Shown here piece by piece: positions 61,254 to 64,000 of a DNA stretch of 64,000 bases (position 1 is its first letter; every line of letters begins with the position of its first letter). The translations under genes were made by a program, and so were the position numbers. Below the pieces are notes generated by a model that saw only the letters and a list, made by a program, of their open reading frames with translations, did no database searches and had not been told where the DNA came from. Origin of the DNA: Campylobacter concisus (lineage in GTDB: Bacteria; Campylobacterota; Campylobacteria; Campylobacterales; Campylobacteraceae); contig NZ_PIQX01000001.1 in assembly GCF_003049085.1 (NCBI RefSeq), positions 248,001 to 312,000 on the forward strand. Reading direction: 5' to 3'.

Positions 61254-61744
61254 CTTTTTTCCTTATCCTTAAAAATAGCTTCGACGATCAAAACAAAAAT
61301 ATAAAACATCTTTTCATCGTTATTTTTACAAATTTGCTTCATAGTCTCATTCTCACTTTTTACTTTTATGTCATTTGATTTTAAAATTTCTACAATATCA
61401 GAGCCAAATTTCTTTGAAAGCTCGCCAACTTTTACATCATTTAGAGCGTTTAAAAACCTAGTTGTATTGCAGTCCATCTGCACTGGCTTGTGATTTAAGA
61501 TATTTTTAAACTCAAGGCTTAGTTTCTTTAACTTTTTCTTCTTAACATAACTATGGACAATCGTCAAAACAACCAAACTAAAGCCAAAGAAAATGTGTAA
61601 ATTCAGCGAATTTTCACTCATCTCCCCATTTAAGAAAAGAACGCCGCTCATAAAAAGACCGATCACACAGATAAAAAGCAGCAACAAGATGATGTACTTA
61701 AAAATCACCTCAAGTATAATGTTGTCTTTTAGCCTATCAAACAT
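61250..61744 (-). CDS. Small inner-membrane protein of unknown function
   Basis: 164 residues from ATG 61744 (a TTG one codon upstream is less likely). Two membrane helices (FKYIILLLLFICVIGLFMSG and LHIFFGFSLVVLTIVHSYV; the second has a His-containing helix like small cytochrome b subunits), then a soluble C-terminal domain of about 90 residues (VGELSKKFGSDIVEILKSND). The HIFFGF/TIVHSYV pair of His residues could bind haem, as in DUF4405-type proteins, but this is speculative. Overlaps both neighbours by a few bases. Confidence 0.65.
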   Translation of the reverse strand: MFDRLKDNIILEVIFKYIILLLLFICVIGLFMSGVLFLNGEMSENSLNLHIFFGFSLVVLTIVHSYVKKKKLKKLSLEFKNILNHKPVQMDCNTTRFLNALNDVKVGELSKKFGSDIVEILKSNDIKVKSENETMKQICKNNDEKMFYIFVLIVEAIFKDKEKS

Positions 61745-62183
61745 CAAGCCCTACTATCTCATCTTCGCTTAATACTAAAATTTCATTTTCTTTTAGCAGT
61801 TTTGCTGTGATGCCATCGCCTAAAATAAGCCTCTTACTAAAGCTTCCGTCATAAATTTGCCCACTTCCACAACTTGGACTTTTTGATTTTAAAATAGCCT
61901 TTTTGCAACCATTTAGTTTGGCTATCTTTAGGCAAATTTCTGCTCCATTTTTGAAATTTTCACTCACATCTTTGCCTGAAAATTTACAAACAACCGCACC
62001 ATTTTTCATCTCAGCCGGTTCTCTTGGCGTGCTAAGTCCACCATAAACTTCAGGACAAACAAAAAGCAGATGAAATCTCTTTGAAATTTCATCTAAAACA
62101 TCTTTATTTAAAAGATTATTTTCGCCGTTAAATTTACAATTTATGCCGACTAGGCAAGCACTTATTAGGATTTTTTCTTTCAA
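61737..62183 (-). CDS. DUF523-family protein
   Basis: 148 residues. ISACLVGINCKFNG at the start, CPEVYGGLSTPREPAE, and KAILKSKSPSCGSGQIYDG are the Cys-containing signatures of DUF523 (YbbK-like). Cys10, Cys17, the CPE Cys and the SPSCG Cys could bind metal or a cluster. In many bacteria it is fused or linked to DUF1722; here it stands alone. Function unknown. Overlaps the aminotransferase gene by four bases. Confidence 0.88.
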   Translation of the reverse strand: MKEKILISACLVGINCKFNGENNLLNKDVLDEISKRFHLLFVCPEVYGGLSTPREPAEMKNGAVVCKFSGKDVSENFKNGAEICLKIAKLNGCKKAILKSKSPSCGSGQIYDGSFSKRLILGDGITAKLLKENEILVLSEDEIVGLDV

Positions 62184-63046
62184 AGTCCAGCTTCTTTTAA
62201 AAGTTCACCAGCATAAATTTCTCGAAGTTTGCTTGAAATTTCTCCTACTTTTGCACCATTTATCGCCTTGCCATCAGCATAAACGACTGGTAATAGTATG
62301 AGCGTTGCAGCCGAGATAAAGACTTCATCAGCACCATAAACTTCATCCATGCTAAATTTTCGCTCCTCTATCTTAAGTCCAATATCTTTAGCGATCCTTA
62401 AAAGTCTCATACGGCGAATTCCTGGCAAAATTTCATTTGAAAGTGGTTTTGTGATTAAAGTTTTATCCTTGATAATAAAAGCACTTGAGCTGCAACCCTC
62501 TGTGACAAAGCCATTTTCCACCATAAAGCCCTCATATGCACCTTTTTTGTGAGCTTCATTTTTAGCATAGCACTGAGCTAGAAGCGAGATTGATTTGATA
62601 TCGCGCCTCTTCCATCTGATATCCTCGACACTTACCACCTTTATACCAGTTTTTGCAGTAGGATTGTTTAAAATTTCACTCTCGTAGCAAAAGATAAAGA
62701 CGCTTGGTGTTAGATTTTCCATAAAATAGAAATTTCTAAACGCTACACCTCTTGTTACTTGCATGTAAATTCCGCCCTCTTTTAAGGCGTTTTTAGCGAT
62801 TATCTCGTTTAAGATTGTCTCAAATTTTTCCTTTTCGTATGGCAAGCTTATATCTATCTCATTTAAGCTTCTTTCAAATCTCGCCCAAAATCCATCTTTA
62901 TCAACCATTTTTGAATTTATTACAGGCACAACCTCATAAATTCCATCGCCAAATATAAATCCTCTATCAAAAGCACTAACTTTTGCCTCGTCTTTTTGCA
63001 AAAATTCTCCATTTAAAAAGACGGTTTGTAAAGCTTGATCTGCCAT
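62180..63046 (-). CDS. Class IV PLP aminotransferase (D-amino acid transaminase-like)
   Basis: 288 residues. Opens VFLNGEFLQKDEAKVSAFDRGFIFGDGIYEVV. PLP Lys in RWKRRDIKSISLL, phosphate-binding region GFVTEGCSSSAF, and EILPGIRRMRLLRIA. The family includes D-alanine transaminase, branched-chain transaminase and ADC lyase; the RGF..GDGIYEVV opening and length favour D-amino acid transaminase, which would supply D-Glu or D-Ala for peptidoglycan. Substrate unproven. First gene of a leftward run to 57388. Confidence 0.88.
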   Translation of the reverse strand: MADQALQTVFLNGEFLQKDEAKVSAFDRGFIFGDGIYEVVPVINSKMVDKDGFWARFERSLNEIDISLPYEKEKFETILNEIIAKNALKEGGIYMQVTRGVAFRNFYFMENLTPSVFIFCYESEILNNPTAKTGIKVVSVEDIRWKRRDIKSISLLAQCYAKNEAHKKGAYEGFMVENGFVTEGCSSSAFIIKDKTLITKPLSNEILPGIRRMRLLRIAKDIGLKIEERKFSMDEVYGADEVFISAATLILLPVVYADGKAINGAKVGEISSKLREIYAGELLKEAGL

Positions 63047-63150
63047 TTTTAGCTCCTTAAATTTTGGGCAAATTGTATCTAATTTTGTTTGAATTTATAG
63101 ATTCTTAGATATAATGAGCCAAAATTTTAAAGGTAAAAAGTCTATAAAAA

Positions 63151-63654
63151 ATGCAAGAAACTTTAAAAGATAGAATCATAAAAAACGTTTTTTTTGTTTC
63201 AAAACAGCCAGTTTTATTCAGGGATCTACTTGAAGCAAATGCCCTTTTTAACGAAGGTATGCTAATAGATGGAGCAAAGCTAAATTTTAGATTTAATCAC
63301 ATCAAGCTCTATCAGATTTACGCACTTATCTGTTTTGTCATTTTATTTCCATTGTTAATCATCACGCATCATTTTTTAGCAAAAACTGATGCACACATAT
63401 CGATAATAGCGACTGCTGTCGTTACTTCGGCCGTTTTTATTGGCTTTGATATGTTTAAAGTTTGGGCAAGAAGAGAGATAAGTCACGATCTTATCAAGAA
63501 AGCTTGGAGTGTGCATTTTCCTTATTTTAGCTATGAAAAATACTCAAGCAAGGTCGAAGAAATTTATAATACTGCTATAAAAAACGACATATCAAAAAAA
63601 GATTTAGAACAATATATATATGAAAAGCTAATCTCTCAAAAAGAGAGTAATTAA
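63151..63654 (+). CDS. Membrane protein of unknown function
   Basis: 167 residues with two membrane helices (YQIYALICFVILFPLLIITHHF and ISIIATAVVTSAVFIGFDMF) flanked by soluble ends. The N-terminus (MQETLKDRIIKNVFFVSKQP) and C-terminus (SKVEEIYNTAIKNDISKKDLEQYIYEKL) are helical. AAAGG lies about 16 bases before this ATG, which is long, so the start is uncertain. No family recognised. Divergent from the aminotransferase gene. Confidence 0.7.
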   Translation: MQETLKDRIIKNVFFVSKQPVLFRDLLEANALFNEGMLIDGAKLNFRFNHIKLYQIYALICFVILFPLLIITHHFLAKTDAHISIIATAVVTSAVFIGFDMFKVWARREISHDLIKKAWSVHFPYFSYEKYSSKVEEIYNTAIKNDISKKDLEQYIYEKLISQKESN

Positions 63655-63791
63655 TTAGCAAGTTAAGCTTGGCTTTGTTTATTGAGCTAATTTTATTTTT
63701 GTGCAGTTATATACAAAATAGCTATATTATTTGCCAATATAATTGAATCGCAAAAATTTAGATGAGAATAAATAAAGCTTTAAATGTTTCG

Positions 63792-64000
63792 TTATTTCCA
63801 TTGGCGCTCTTGCATATTGTTTAAAATTTGATTTTTATAACGTAAATTTTCAAGCTTTATATTAAGAGCTCTATTTTCCTCTAAAAGCATATCTCGCTTA
63901 CCGCTAATGTCCGCTATATCTCTACTTATATAATAAATTTGATTCGCTATGTAAATTTTTGGCAAAAATATAGCTAGAGCTATAAAAACAGCTAAATAGA
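63792..64000 (-). CDS. FtsL-like single-span coiled-coil protein, 5' end cut by window edge
   Basis: The last 68 codons or so of a leftward gene. One membrane helix (YLAVFIALAIFLPKIYIANQ) is followed by a coiled coil (DISGKRDMLLEENRALNIKL..LRYKNQIL) and a stop at 63792-63794. This short membrane anchor plus heptad repeat is the layout of FtsL/DivIC division proteins; the same layout is common in other small proteins, so the name is tentative. Confidence 0.65.
   Translation of the reverse strand, partial: YLAVFIALAIFLPKIYIANQIYYISRDIADISGKRDMLLEENRALNIKLENLRYKNQILNNMQERQWK

Overview
The window is low-GC chromosomal DNA from a Campylobacter. Gene order supports this in four blocks that match known Campylobacter neighbourhoods: gmhB/cytochrome c, the polyprenyl synthetase-hemA-proS-fxsA-hemC-ubiD run, cprS-cprR-htrA-cbpA-hspR-kefB, and lolC/E-secA-lolA-helicase-lipoprotein. 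A zot-bearing filamentous prophage makes C. concisus or a close relative the best guess; I ran no database comparison.

Region by region. 1-900: gmhB (cut by the window edge) and a small c-type cytochrome. 998-1438: a broken integrase. 1458-10915: a complete inovirus (filamentous phage) provirus of about 9.4 kb, bounded by 56-bp direct repeats that are the 3' half of the initiator tRNA gene. It carries a toxin-antitoxin pair, a leftward regulator/exported-protein pair with an iterated operator, a probable ssDNA-binding protein, the major coat protein, three tiny membrane proteins, an adsorption protein, a pVI-like protein, Zot/pI, its own secretin, a hairpin-rich intergenic region, an HUH replication initiator and a tyrosine integrase. 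10870-11045: intact tRNA-fMet and tRNA-Gln. 11.1-17.2 kb: ftsK, flgL, yaaA, hup, tRNA-Leu. 17.2-22.1 kb: a large EF-hand protein behind a sigma28-type promoter, an AEC permease, and a Met-rich exported protein in line with a two-component system. 22.3-32.8 kb: aldehyde dehydrogenase, phosphatase, YihY, a possible plasminogen-binding-domain protein, an M23 peptidase, mgtE, a Nudix hydrolase, a tiny membrane protein and ppk. 33-42.4 kb: a long leftward block for menaquinone, haem, prolyl-tRNA and isoprenoid synthesis, with an Imm10-like immunity gene between hemC and ubiD. 42.5-64 kb: metY, a repeat-rich gap, a CPA1 antiporter, the CprRS/HtrA/HspR envelope and heat-stress locus, a KefB-type antiporter, the Lol/Sec export block, a two-enzyme peptidoglycan lipoprotein and small conserved genes, ending in a cut FtsL-like gene.

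How parts work together. The phage has every function expected for autonomous replication, assembly, egress and integration, and its non-coding DNA is dense with perfect hairpins. One leader segment is complementary to the ribosome-binding sites of three phage genes. On the chromosome, the most interesting unknown is the 589-residue EF-hand protein: a flagellar sigma28 promoter and no signal peptide suggest co-expression with, and perhaps export by, the flagellum. The Met/Lys/Asp-repeat protein with its two-component pair looks like an envelope sensing unit.
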